Shown: piece after piece, positions 53,815 to 62,794 of the stretch
Position numbering within the stretch: position 1 is the stretch's first letter
Layout: each line of letters begins with the position of its first letter
Assembly: GCF_001592735.1 (NCBI RefSeq)
Contig: NZ_LUKE01000003.1
Coordinates: 1-64,000 of the forward strand
From: Bdellovibrio bacteriovorus
GTDB taxonomy: Bacteria; Bdellovibrionota; Bdellovibrionia; Bdellovibrionales; Bdellovibrionaceae
DNA: 64,000 nt
Direction: 5' to 3'
The notes under the pieces: model-generated
Seen by the model: the letters and a program-made list of their open reading frames with translations, nothing else
Told to the model about the DNA's origin: nothing
Databases searched by the model: none
Program-made: the position numbers and the translations under genes

Positions 53815-54363
53815 ATGGCGAAGTTCTGGTCCAATAAATTATTTTATGTGGCGTCTTTAGCGGCGTGTTCAATGATGGCCCTCAGCACGGGGTGTGCTTC
53901 GGGAGGATTTAAACTCACTCGTGAATACGCGCGTTGGGTGAACTCTAAGAATATCATCATCCGTATCGTGCTTTACATCCTTACGGGGATCGTCTTTGCG
54001 GTGACTTTATTGATTGATATGGTTCTTTTCAACACCATCGATTTCTGGGAAGGCAAAGTGTCCGCCGGGGATTACCAGTTCAAAGACCAAGATAAGACTT
54101 ACGTGGTGAAACATGAGTTCTTAAATGGCACCGACCGTAAACAATCCACGATCCAAATCTTTAACGATGAAAAAACGCTTTTACAGAAAGTGGTTTTAAC
54201 TCAAACTGAAATGGGCGAAATTGAACTCTACGTCGATGGAAAACTTAAAACCCGTGTCAGCGATATCAACTCGCTTCCCGTGGCAAGCTTCTTTAATGAC
54301 GAAGGTAAAATCGTAAAACAAGATTTGAACGTTCTGGGATCGACGGTCGCTATCGCGAGATAA
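53815..54363 (+). CDS. DUF3332-like lipoprotein
   Basis: 182 residues with a lipobox-like signal (ALSTGC, Cys27). Residues about 45-70 form a second hydrophobic segment (IIIRIVLYILTGIVFAVTLLIDMVLFN), then a beta-rich C-terminus (YVVKHEFLNGTDRKQSTIQIF). This fits DUF3332, a family of unknown role. AAAGGAGA precedes the ATG. Shares a bidirectional terminator with the UbiB-like gene. Confidence 0.75.
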   Translation: MAKFWSNKLFYVASLAACSMMALSTGCASGGFKLTREYARWVNSKNIIIRIVLYILTGIVFAVTLLIDMVLFNTIDFWEGKVSAGDYQFKDQDKTYVVKHEFLNGTDRKQSTIQIFNDEKTLLQKVVLTQTEMGEIELYVDGKLKTRVSDINSLPVASFFNDEGKIVKQDLNVLGSTVAIAR

Positions 54364-54386
54364 GCTTCAACGACATCTTTAAGATT

Positions 54387-54425
54387 AAAAAACCTCGGTG
54401 GTGCAAAACTCTGAGGTTTTTTTTT
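54387..54425. terminator. Bidirectional terminator
   Basis: AAAAAACCTC / GAGGTTTTTT stem with a 16-base loop, and T run on both strands. Confidence 0.8.
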
Positions 54426-55818
54426 ATTTCACAAACTTTTCAATATATTTAAGTAAGATGTCGCGTCCCCGGATCTTGGCGCGCAAAACCGAAAGGAAAA
54501 TAAACACGCCCCCGATTTTGCGATCTAAAAACACAATTTCTTCAGGTGGAGTGCGCCAGGCATGATTGCGCAAAATCTGGATGACCTTTTTTGAAATACG
54601 TTGCGGTAAGTCCGTATTTTTCCAATCATAAGTGCCATCGGCGGCGATAAGGCCGGAAGCATTGCGAGGGTCGTCACTCGCAATAAAGGGCTCAACCATC
54701 TCTTTACAGAACTGCTCAAAAATTTCCACAAGTTCCGGGGCATCGCCTTCTTCCACAAAGCCCAGGTGAGTGGCTTCCTTTAAAAAAGCCTCGCGGTCAT
54801 TAAATAAAGCGCCTTTGATCATGCGGCGATAGGGAACTAAAAAATCATCTTTATACGCTCGGGTCGCGCCGAAATCTAATAGCACCAACTGATCATGTCC
54901 TTGAGGATCAATGCGAATGCGATAGTTCCCGTTGTGAGGATCGGTTTGGACCACGCCCCATTCAAAGATTTCTTTAAAATAAAGATCTAAAAAGTTCAGT
55001 GCCAATTTGTTGCGACGCTCTTGCGGTAAGCTTTGAATGAGGGGATCATCCGCGCGGATGCCGCGTTCAAAAGTGGTGGCTAAAATTTTAGGTCCAGAAA
55101 ATTCACGAATCACCCGCGGAACCACAAAGCGCTTATCACCTTGCAGGCGGGCGTAATAGTCTTCGGTCAACTTGGCTTCGATCTCATAATCGGTTTCTTG
55201 CTCCAGCATCTCGCGAACTTCTTTAAACAAAGGATCGATATCAAAATCTTTAGGCAACAGTTTTAAAGTGTTGAGGAGGGTTTTAATGGCCTTAAGATCA
55301 CTTTCAATCGCGCGGTCGACATTGGGATATTGAATTTTTAAAACAATGCTTTCGCCGGTGGCCTTAACGCGCGCCCGGTGAACTTGTCCCATGGAAGCCG
55401 ACGCTAAGGCTTCTTTTTCAATTTCTAATAAAGCCAACTTTTCAGGCGTGAGCTGTTTTTTTAAAGTCGGCTCAATGGCCTCCCACGTTAAGGGGATCGA
55501 GTCCGACTGCAAAGATTTTAAAAGCTGGTTGGCTTCTGGTGGCAGAAAGTGCTCGCCATACATGGAAAGCATTTGGCCGGCCTTCATCAGGCTGCCTTTC
55601 AGTTCGCCCAATTCGGAACTGATCGCGGAAGCTTGGTTTTGCAAAAGCTTGCGCCAACTTTCTTCTTTTGCTTCTTTATTTTTTAAGACGTTACTGACAC
55701 CATGAGAGGCGATGGAAGCACCCGCCTGAACGGTGAGTTTGGCCAAAGAAAGACTTCGCGAAAACATCGATGATTTGATTCGATCTAATTGTTTTTTGGC
55801 AGACTTTTTTTCGTCCAT
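54424..55818 (-). CDS. ABC1/UbiB-family kinase-like protein
   Basis: 464 residues from the ATG at 55818 (a TTG 6 bases earlier is possible). Matches the UbiB/AarF family: KxGQ-type motif SLMKAGQMLS, ALASASMGQVHRARV, EIEAKLTEDYYARL, TDPHNGNYRI and LLDFGATRAY. The family is linked to ubiquinone synthesis or lipid processing; substrate not known. No ubi genes are adjacent. It is divergent from the photolyase gene 46 bases away. Confidence 0.88.
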   Translation of the reverse strand: MDEKKSAKKQLDRIKSSMFSRSLSLAKLTVQAGASIASHGVSNVLKNKEAKEESWRKLLQNQASAISSELGELKGSLMKAGQMLSMYGEHFLPPEANQLLKSLQSDSIPLTWEAIEPTLKKQLTPEKLALLEIEKEALASASMGQVHRARVKATGESIVLKIQYPNVDRAIESDLKAIKTLLNTLKLLPKDFDIDPLFKEVREMLEQETDYEIEAKLTEDYYARLQGDKRFVVPRVIREFSGPKILATTFERGIRADDPLIQSLPQERRNKLALNFLDLYFKEIFEWGVVQTDPHNGNYRIRIDPQGHDQLVLLDFGATRAYKDDFLVPYRRMIKGALFNDREAFLKEATHLGFVEEGDAPELVEIFEQFCKEMVEPFIASDDPRNASGLIAADGTYDWKNTDLPQRISKKVIQILRNHAWRTPPEEIVFLDRKIGGVFIFLSVLRAKIRGRDILLKYIEKFVK

Positions 55819-55864
55819 GTGCAAGCCAATGTACCCTATTAAAATGGAATGTTAAATCTTTATT

Positions 55865-57169
55865 ATGGCAAAAGTAGTATTGTTTTGGTTGCGCCGTGAT
55901 TTACGTTTGGATGACAACGCGGGTCTTTATCACGCGCTCAAAAATCATCCGCAGGTCTTACCGCTCTTTATTTTTGACTCTGAAATCTTAGAAAAACTTG
56001 AAGACTCTAAGGATGCCCGCGTCAGCTTTATTTATCAAACGGTGATAGATCTGAAAAGCGAGCTCCAAGAAAAGGACAGTGATCTTATCATTCGCCATGG
56101 CAAGCCCCTCGAGGTTTTTCATAAGCTTGCTAAGCAGTTCGAAATTGAAGCCATTTACACCAACAATGACTATGAACCTTACGCCCGTAAACGCGACGCC
56201 ATGGTCGAAGCTTGGGCCCAAAAACAGGGTGTTGAATTTAAAAGCTTTAAAGACCAATGTCTGTTTGAAAAAGAAGAGATTCTCACGGAGGCCGGCAAGC
56301 CTTATACCGTCTACACTCCGTATAAAAATAAGGTTTTAAAAACGCTCAATGCCTTTTACCTGAAATCTTATCCCACCAAAAAATACTTTAAGTCTTTCTT
56401 GAAGGTTCAGGCGGAAAAAGCTCCGACGCTCCAAGAGCTGGGGTTTGAAAAAACCGACATTGAATTGCCTTCATCTAAAATCTCAACAAAGACTTTAGAA
56501 AACTACGCCCAAAATCGGGATTACCCCGCGATTTCAAACGGCACGACCCGTATCGGGATGCATTTGCGTTTCGGGACGGTCAGTGTCCGGGCTTTGGCGC
56601 GCTTAGGTCAGAAGCACTCGGCCGTGTGGCTGAGTGAATTGATTTGGCGCGATTTCTTTATGCAGATCTTATGGCACTTTCCGCATGTGGAAAAAGCAAG
56701 CTTTCGTCCCGAATACGACAAGATTGCTTGGCGCAATTCAAAATCTGATTTTAAAAAATGGAGCGAAGGCAGAACCGGTGTTCCCTTGGTGGATGCCGGG
56801 ATGCGTGAGCTTAATGCGACAGGCTTTATGCACAACCGCGTGCGGATGGTGGTTGCTAGTTACTTATGCAAAAACTTGCTGATCTATTGGTATGAAGGGG
56901 AGCGTTACTTTGCCAAAAAGCTTTTGGATTATGATTTGGCCGCAAATAACGGCAACTGGCAATGGGCGGCGGGATCGGGCTGTGATGCGGCTCCGTACTT
57001 CCGCATTTTTAATCCTGAAACCCAGGCTAAGAAATTTGATTCTGAGCAGAAATACATCAAAAAATGGGTTCCCGAATTTGAAAGCGAAGATTATCCTGAA
57101 GCCATGATCGACCCTCAAGAGTCTCGAGGACGATGTTTGGCTGCTTATCACAAGGCTTTAAAGAAATAA
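55865..57169 (+). CDS. phrB: Deoxyribodipyrimidine photolyase (cryptochrome/photolyase family)
   Basis: 434 residues, somewhat short of E. coli PhrB (472). N-terminal Rossmann domain (LFWLRRDLRLDDNAGL), FAD domain with WLSELIWRDFFMQILWHFP, the lesion-binding part TGFMHNRVRMVVASYLCKNL and NGNWQWAAGSGCDAAPYFRIFNP. It repairs UV-made pyrimidine dimers using light. The Trp-rich FAD motif indicates a true photolyase rather than a cryptochrome; a subclass cannot be fixed. The next gene starts 20 bases after its stop. Confidence 0.93.
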   Translation: MAKVVLFWLRRDLRLDDNAGLYHALKNHPQVLPLFIFDSEILEKLEDSKDARVSFIYQTVIDLKSELQEKDSDLIIRHGKPLEVFHKLAKQFEIEAIYTNNDYEPYARKRDAMVEAWAQKQGVEFKSFKDQCLFEKEEILTEAGKPYTVYTPYKNKVLKTLNAFYLKSYPTKKYFKSFLKVQAEKAPTLQELGFEKTDIELPSSKISTKTLENYAQNRDYPAISNGTTRIGMHLRFGTVSVRALARLGQKHSAVWLSELIWRDFFMQILWHFPHVEKASFRPEYDKIAWRNSKSDFKKWSEGRTGVPLVDAGMRELNATGFMHNRVRMVVASYLCKNLLIYWYEGERYFAKKLLDYDLAANNGNWQWAAGSGCDAAPYFRIFNPETQAKKFDSEQKYIKKWVPEFESEDYPEAMIDPQESRGRCLAAYHKALKK

Positions 57170-57189
57170 TAAAAAGAAAGTAGATCATC

Positions 57190-58551
57190 ATGAAAGTTCT
57201 TATGACCGGAGCCACCGGACTTATTGGCAAAGAAATTGGAAAAAAATTAGCCGAACACGGCCATGAGATTTTTGTTGTCAGTCGCGACGGCAAAAAGGCG
57301 CAAGAAAATCTGCCCTTTCCCTGCCAAATCATCCCCGGGGACTTAAATAAAGGCGCGCTTCATGATGAAAAGCTTGCGGAAATTGAGGGTGTCATCAACC
57401 TTATGGGCGAATCTGTTTTTGGAGAGCGCTGGACAGACGAAAAAAAGGAACGCATTTACTCATCGCGCGTGATCGCCACCCGAAACCTGGTATCCAGCCT
57501 GCCCAGCTCTTTAAAGGTTTTTGTTTCGGGATCGGCTATTGGTTTTTATGGCGACTGCAAAGACGAGATCGTGAAAGAAGATCACGCGCCCGGCTCCGAT
57601 TTTTTAGCAAAGGTCTGTGTGGAATGGGAGGCGGAGGCGGCGAAAGCCCACGGTCGCACGGTGATGATTCGCACGTCCGTGGTTTTATCCCATCAAGGTG
57701 GTGCTTTAGAACAAATGCTAGTGCCGTTTAAAGCCGGCATTGGGGGACCTTTAGGTGACGGGCAGCAGTGGATGAGTTGGATTCATATCAACGACATCGC
57801 GGGCCTTTTTGTTCACGCGCTTGAAAATCCCGCGATGCAAGGACCGGTGAATGGATGTTCACCCAACCCCGTCACCAATCGCGATTTTTCAAAGTGTCTC
57901 GCAGCGTCTTTAGGAAAATCCATGGGGCCGAGCGTTCCCCTTATCGCGTTAAAAACCGTGTTTGGAGAAATGTCGAGCTTTATCCTGGCCTCTCTTCGGG
58001 GCAGCGCTGAACGTGCGCAAGAGTTAGGTTATCAATTCCAGTTCTCAAATATCGAAGAGGCTTTAAATGATCTTTGCGCCCCTTTAAAAGACGGTGAAGA
58101 GATTTTTTATTCCGAACAATTTATTCCGCTTCCTCCGGAAAAAGTTTTTACCTTTTTCCAAGACGCGCACAACTTAGAAGAAATCACGCCGCCGACTTTG
58201 AATTTTAAAATCCGTGGCATGTCGACGGATCGTATTCGGCAAGGGACCTTGATTGATTACGATCTCAAGGTCCACGGCATTCCTTTAAAATGGAAAACGG
58301 AAATCGATGAATGGCAACCCCCGCATCGCTTTGTTGATAACCAGCTTAAAGGTCCCTACAGTCTTTGGCATCACACCCATGAATTCCGTCCCTTTTGCGG
58401 AGGCACCTTGATGGTCGATCGCGTGCGCTATCGATTGCCTTTAGGAATTGTCGGGCGCTTATTTGGCGGCTCTTTTGTGAAAGGCGATGTCGCAAAAATC
58501 TTTAAATACCGCCGGCAGTTCGTGGCCTCAAAGGATTGGGCGCGATCTTAA
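57190..58551 (+). CDS. TIGR01777-type SDR epimerase fused to an SRPBCC domain
   Basis: 453 residues. The N-terminal ~300 residues are a TIGR01777 (SulA/YfcH-like) NAD-binding epimerase: MTGATGLIGKEIGKKL, VINLMGESVFGERW, SSLKVFVSGSAIGFYG. The C-terminal ~145 residues resemble an SRPBCC/polyketide-cyclase-like ligand domain (SEQFIPLPPEKVFTFFQDAHNLEEITP ... HTHEFRPFCGGTLMVDRVRYRLP). The order is known in the family as a natural fusion. It lies 20 bases after the photolyase gene, so both may respond to light or UV; that is inference. Confidence 0.9.
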   Translation: MKVLMTGATGLIGKEIGKKLAEHGHEIFVVSRDGKKAQENLPFPCQIIPGDLNKGALHDEKLAEIEGVINLMGESVFGERWTDEKKERIYSSRVIATRNLVSSLPSSLKVFVSGSAIGFYGDCKDEIVKEDHAPGSDFLAKVCVEWEAEAAKAHGRTVMIRTSVVLSHQGGALEQMLVPFKAGIGGPLGDGQQWMSWIHINDIAGLFVHALENPAMQGPVNGCSPNPVTNRDFSKCLAASLGKSMGPSVPLIALKTVFGEMSSFILASLRGSAERAQELGYQFQFSNIEEALNDLCAPLKDGEEIFYSEQFIPLPPEKVFTFFQDAHNLEEITPPTLNFKIRGMSTDRIRQGTLIDYDLKVHGIPLKWKTEIDEWQPPHRFVDNQLKGPYSLWHHTHEFRPFCGGTLMVDRVRYRLPLGIVGRLFGGSFVKGDVAKIFKYRRQFVASKDWARS

Positions 58552-58578
58552 AATTAGGCGACCTGCGGTCGCCTAATT
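58552..58578. terminator. Perfect hairpin between converging genes
   Basis: 12-bp perfect stem AATTAGGCGACC / GGTCGCCTAATT with a 3-base loop, starting right after the plus-strand stop codon and overlapping the minus-strand gene's stop codon. The T run is short on both strands. Confidence 0.6.
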
Positions 58579-59331
58579 GCGATTTCTTAAGTCCCGCAAG
58601 TAAGCAAACTGCTGCGCATTTTTAGCCAATAAAAATGGATTTACTTTAAGTTCAATAAATAGCTTTAACGGCACGCTCGGGATATTTAATTCGCGCTTGC
58701 TGGTCAGCTCATTTTCATAAAGCTCTAAATCTTCATCGCCACCCATGATGGGAGAATCATCAAACATTGAAAGCATTTTACAGAACTGCAGATTGGTTTC
58801 AGTGTATTCGTGCGCGCAATAAACCAGGGTTTGAGCGGGCAAGGTTTTTAGTTTTTGTAAGCTTTCATAACCCTGTTCTGGCGTTCCCTCAAAAAGGCGT
58901 CCGCAACCTAGGCCGAATAAAACATCGCCGCTAAATATCCAACGCTTTAAAGGATTAAAAAAAGCCACGTGGCCAAGGGTGTGACCGGGAAGTGCCATGA
59001 CTTCAAAGCGCACGTCATCAAATTCTAAGACATCGCCATCTTGCACGTAAGTATCGGCAAAAGGAATTTGCGATTTATTTTTTAAAGGTGCCCATACGGG
59101 AGCACGGAAATCGTTTTTAAGATTTTGGGCGCCCCCGATATGGTCATTGTGATGATGAGTTAAAAGAATGCCTTTCAATTTAAGATCATTTTCATGCAAA
59201 TAAGTTTTGGTCGCCGAGCTTTCGCCCGGATCGACGACCAGGGCCTCGCGGGACTCGGGATCCACAAGGACGAAGACATAGTTGTCTTCAAAAATAGGGA
59301 TGAGTTCGACTTTAAGTTTATTTGCGTCCAT
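58573..59331 (-). CDS. gloB: Hydroxyacylglutathione hydrolase-like (glyoxalase II)
   Basis: 252 residues from the ATG at 59331; a TTG at 59367 is the alternative. Metallo-beta-lactamase fold with THHHNDHIGG, then ALPGHTLGHVAFF, SGDVLFGLGCGRLFEG and YCAHEYTETNLQF. This fits GloB. A short C-terminal segment FIELKVNPFL matches the substrate-binding domain. No gloA is adjacent. Confidence 0.88.
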   Translation of the reverse strand: MDANKLKVELIPIFEDNYVFVLVDPESREALVVDPGESSATKTYLHENDLKLKGILLTHHHNDHIGGAQNLKNDFRAPVWAPLKNKSQIPFADTYVQDGDVLEFDDVRFEVMALPGHTLGHVAFFNPLKRWIFSGDVLFGLGCGRLFEGTPEQGYESLQKLKTLPAQTLVYCAHEYTETNLQFCKMLSMFDDSPIMGGDEDLELYENELTSKRELNIPSVPLKLFIELKVNPFLLAKNAQQFAYLRDLRNRN

Positions 59332-59443
59332 AGACTCTATTGTCTCAAGAGTTTCAAAGCAGGACAAGACCTAGGCAGGATTGTATCATAGCACAAACTG
59401 GTCTTTCAGGAACGCCCACTTAGGACTACAATTAAGAGCTAAT

Positions 59444-59881
59444 ATGAAGATCAGGGTCGAGTTAGACGGGCGGGATTTTATCGAAGTCGAATGTGAGGGC
59501 GAAGAACCCTCTCGTCCTGGTCCCATCAAAAATGTTTCAATTTTAGGATGCGCTGAGTTTATGGATATGATGCAAAAAATGCGAAAAGCATTTGGTCCCG
59601 ACATTGCAAAGTGGCCTTTGCCGCAAGCAGAGGATCATTCAAGTCTTCTTTTAAAGGAGATGATTTTGCGTTTGCGTGGCGAATGGGTTTTTCCTTACGG
59701 GGAGGATGAAGTTTGTCATTGCCGAAATATTTCTACCCACACTATTGATCAAGCCGTCATCGCTGGTGCGCATACGCCCGAAGTGGTGACTCGTCAAACT
59801 TCGGCAAGTACAGCCTGTGGTACGTGTCGTCCCGAAGTTCAAAAAATTATTGATTATCGCTTGGGTCGGAAGTCGGCTTAA
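59444..59881 (+). CDS. Protein with C-terminal BFD-type [2Fe-2S] domain
   Basis: 145 residues from the ATG at 59444; the upstream frame has no better start. The first 85 residues are unassigned (MKIRVELDGRDFIEVECEGEEP). The C-terminal part has CHCRNISTHTIDQAVIAGAHTPEVV and STACGTCRPEVQKIIDY, the four-Cys pattern of bacterioferritin-associated ferredoxin-like domains. It overlaps the convergent BFD gene by 35 bases. Confidence 0.85.
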   Translation: MKIRVELDGRDFIEVECEGEEPSRPGPIKNVSILGCAEFMDMMQKMRKAFGPDIAKWPLPQAEDHSSLLLKEMILRLRGEWVFPYGEDEVCHCRNISTHTIDQAVIAGAHTPEVVTRQTSASTACGTCRPEVQKIIDYRLGRKSA

Positions 59882-60140
59882 TCGGACCGCGTGAGTCTTT
59901 GGGGTATTTCCCCGTCGTGTCTTCGACAATCTTTTCTGGAAATTGACCGGTATCTAAATAGGTCTGTAATAAGGGTGCCAGTTTACGCCGGCAAGATCCC
60001 CCACAGGGGCCGACACCGGCCGTGGTGGTATCAAAAATCTCATTGAGCGTGCGGGCGCCATTAAGAATGGCTTTCTCGATTGTGTCTCGGCTGACTTCAT
60101 TGCAGCGGCAAATAATTTCGTTCTTCTTCTTAGCGCCCAT
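59847..60140 (-). CDS. BFD-like [2Fe-2S]-binding protein
   Basis: 97 residues. CRCNEVSRDTIEKAILNGARTLNEI and GVGPCGGSCRRKLAPLL give the C-x-C ... C-x3-C pattern of BFD domains; the second pair has one extra residue compared with its neighbour's CGTC. A ~30-residue polar tail follows. Its 3' end overlaps the convergent BFD gene. Role likely in iron or electron transfer. Confidence 0.85.
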   Translation of the reverse strand: MGAKKKNEIICRCNEVSRDTIEKAILNGARTLNEIFDTTTAGVGPCGGSCRRKLAPLLQTYLDTGQFPEKIVEDTTGKYPKDSRGPIKPTSDPSDNQ

Positions 60141-60267
60141 GATTTTATTGTAATGCGATGCCCCCTAAAAGGATATGCCGGGCCGTCCTTTGGTCGGTGC
60201 GTCACAACGCATTGAATATTCAGGCGGAATCCGGTACAACAGATGACCCTCTGAACTAGGAGAAGAA

Positions 60268-60756
60268 ATGGCTACTACATCTGCAGATAAACTTCCAATG
60301 ACCATTCGCGGTAAAGCAATGCTGGAAGCCGAGCTTAAAAAGCTTCTTTTAGAGGAGCGTCCCTCCGTTATTCGCGCTATCGAAGAAGCTCGCGCCCAAG
60401 GTGATATCTCTGAGAACGCGGAATACGAAGCTGCCAAAGAGCGTCAGGGTATGATTGAAGGCCGTATTGCTGAAATTCAGGGCAAGCTTGCCGGAGCGGA
60501 AGTTATCGATACAGCTCAGATCAAATCGGATCGCGTGGTGTTCGGTGCAAGTGTAAAGATTGTCGATACGGAAACGGAAGAAGAGTTCAGCTACCAAATC
60601 GTGGGTGTGGATGAGTCTGACGTTAAAAGTGGATTGATCTCAGTTTTGTCTCCAACGGCGCGTGCGCTTATCGGTAAAAAAGTCGGGGACACTGTCACTG
60701 TTCAAAGTCCCAAAGGTGACAAAGAATTCGAAATCTTGGCTTTCGATTATAAATAA
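60268..60756 (+). CDS. greA: Transcription elongation factor GreA
   Basis: 162 residues, the usual length. N-terminal coiled coil with MTIRGKAMLEAELKKLL and the tip EEARAQGDISENAEYEAAKERQ, then the C-terminal FKBP-like domain (TVTVQSPKGDKEFEIL). GreA rescues backtracked RNA polymerase. AGGAG precedes the ATG. Confidence 0.96.
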   Translation: MATTSADKLPMTIRGKAMLEAELKKLLLEERPSVIRAIEEARAQGDISENAEYEAAKERQGMIEGRIAEIQGKLAGAEVIDTAQIKSDRVVFGASVKIVDTETEEEFSYQIVGVDESDVKSGLISVLSPTARALIGKKVGDTVTVQSPKGDKEFEILAFDYK

Positions 60757-60803
60757 TCCGTTAAAGATCTTGTCTGTCCATGTCTGTCGCTTGAGAATAA
60801 GAC

Positions 60804-62792
60804 ATGGACAAGCGCAAATACGTATCTGTTTCTGATCGCCATTTAATTGCTGAACAACCTGGAATGACCGTCGTGATGATCGGTGTGATCGTGGCTTTTT
60901 TAATGGGCTATACGGTGAAGTCCATTTTGTCGCCCGCCCGCGTGTCGGCACAAATTGAAAAAGCGGCGAGCCACATTCACAAAGACGTGCGCGTGCATTT
61001 TGATTCTGCTTATTTTAGTCTCAGCGACGGCATCTTGCCGCAAATGGCCGTGATCATTTCTAAGATCCGCATGGAATCCGAACAAGCCTGTTGGGGAGCT
61101 CCGCTTTTGGAAATTGATGAATTGCGCTTACCGGTGTCCCTGGTTTCTTTGCTTCGTGGTCAGGGCGCCATTCGGGATATTCAAGCCAACATTGTAAACC
61201 TGAACTTGCGCCAAAATGTAAAAAACTGTGAAGATAACCAAGCACCTAATGCCGCAGCGGCGGCGGAACCTAAAAAAGCCGCTCCCTTGGTTTCTTTAAG
61301 TCCTCCGGAAGATTCTCAGAAATATCAAAACGATGTTCGTAGCATCTTTGTGCAGAAATTAAAAATCAGTGCGAATCAATTTCCGCTTTATAAACCTGAA
61401 CTTTTAAATTTCGCGGTCCAGGTGAAAAGCTACAACCCTCGGGTGATAGAGTTGAAAGCGAAAACTCATCTGCTTAAAGACGAAGCGGTGGGAGACTATC
61501 TTTCGCACGCCAATCTGTATGTCCAATACAAAGAATCTCCCGAAAAATCCGTGCAAACACACGTCTTCGGAAACTGGCGCGAAGGTCACTACAGTGTGAT
61601 TGCCAATTACACTATGGATGAAAATCTGCTCGCGATTGAAACCGACCTAAAACACATTCCCTTAAGCCAAATTCTGCAAATAGCCCAGAAATATGATCTA
61701 GTTTCTTCCGAACTCAACGGCCGCCAAGTGTGGATTTCAACCAAAGCGCGTTCGGTGTCGGCGGTGGATAAAATAAGATCTTCGCCGATGGAAATTCGTG
61801 ACCTGCGCTTAGAAGGCGATTTGGGCGAAATGTATGTGGATAAAATCCAAGTGCAAACTCTAGATCCTTTGGCTTATGCTCCGATCGTGGTGAATATCGA
61901 TAAACTAGATATCGAAAAGCTGCTGACTCTTTTAAACCGTCCTAAAAAAACGAATGTTCTTGGTTCCCTTGGACAGTTCACGGGGCGGGCGGAAATCATT
62001 TCAGATAAAAATATGAAAATGACCGGTCAACATACAGGACTTGAGTTCGTCTTTTCAAATAAAGGCCAGCGTGAAGTGCAAATCATTGACTCCATGGTTG
62101 GCGACATCGCACTTAAAAATGACACCTGGAGCTTTGATGTTCGTCGTTTAGAACCCCGAGCCGGAATGTTTATCGGCGATGTGCAGATGAAGGCCGATCG
62201 CGATTTTAAAGATGTGCAAGTTAAAGCGGATGTGGACGAGATGTCCTTTGATCCTGCCGTGCAAAAGCTTATGACCAATGGGGGTTCCATTGGCAATATG
62301 ACGGTGGAAAGTGATTTACGTCTGAAGGACGGTCAGTTGAGCTTCCTTAAAGGTCTGGTGCGCATTGATTCGATGAATGTCGAAGGTGTGTCGTTTGGAA
62401 AAACCAAGGCGCACTTTGATTGGAAAGATCAAGAAATGATTTTGCGCACGCAAATGAGTTCGCTGGATGTGGCCCCGACGTCTCCGGCCGGAGCGGTATT
62501 AAGAACGGTCACATTCCCAGAGTGGTGGGAAAGCAGTGGTTTAAAACTAAACACGCTCGATGGTGAGTTCCGCGTGAAATCATCGCAAAATATGACATGG
62601 CGAAAATTCCAAGCTCAAGTCGGCAAAAGCGGAAAACTCACCACCGAAGGTGGCTGGAATACTTCTGGTGAACTGCATGGACATGTTTTAAACCGTGAAG
62701 GTAAAGACAGTAAAAAGTGGCAAATTTCCGGAACGCGGGAAAATCCGCTCTTCAGTGAAGAGTCTTCTTCACCGAATCCAATGAGGAAATAA
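60804..62792 (+). CDS. Large AsmA-like membrane-anchored protein
   Basis: 662 residues with one N-terminal anchor (about 21-40, TVVMIGVIVAFLMGYTVKS) and a long beta-rich periplasmic part of AsmA-like type (VHFDSAYFSLSDGILPQMAV ... IDELRLPVSLVSLL). It has an Ala-rich linker (AAAAEPKKAAP). The C-terminus is Ser/Pro-rich. Probably works in lipid transport between membranes, by family analogy. It is 47 bases after greA and 2 bases before the GDPD gene. Confidence 0.75.
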   Translation: MDKRKYVSVSDRHLIAEQPGMTVVMIGVIVAFLMGYTVKSILSPARVSAQIEKAASHIHKDVRVHFDSAYFSLSDGILPQMAVIISKIRMESEQACWGAPLLEIDELRLPVSLVSLLRGQGAIRDIQANIVNLNLRQNVKNCEDNQAPNAAAAAEPKKAAPLVSLSPPEDSQKYQNDVRSIFVQKLKISANQFPLYKPELLNFAVQVKSYNPRVIELKAKTHLLKDEAVGDYLSHANLYVQYKESPEKSVQTHVFGNWREGHYSVIANYTMDENLLAIETDLKHIPLSQILQIAQKYDLVSSELNGRQVWISTKARSVSAVDKIRSSPMEIRDLRLEGDLGEMYVDKIQVQTLDPLAYAPIVVNIDKLDIEKLLTLLNRPKKTNVLGSLGQFTGRAEIISDKNMKMTGQHTGLEFVFSNKGQREVQIIDSMVGDIALKNDTWSFDVRRLEPRAGMFIGDVQMKADRDFKDVQVKADVDEMSFDPAVQKLMTNGGSIGNMTVESDLRLKDGQLSFLKGLVRIDSMNVEGVSFGKTKAHFDWKDQEMILRTQMSSLDVAPTSPAGAVLRTVTFPEWWESSGLKLNTLDGEFRVKSSQNMTWRKFQAQVGKSGKLTTEGGWNTSGELHGHVLNREGKDSKKWQISGTRENPLFSEESSSPNPMRK

Positions 62793-62794
62793 TC

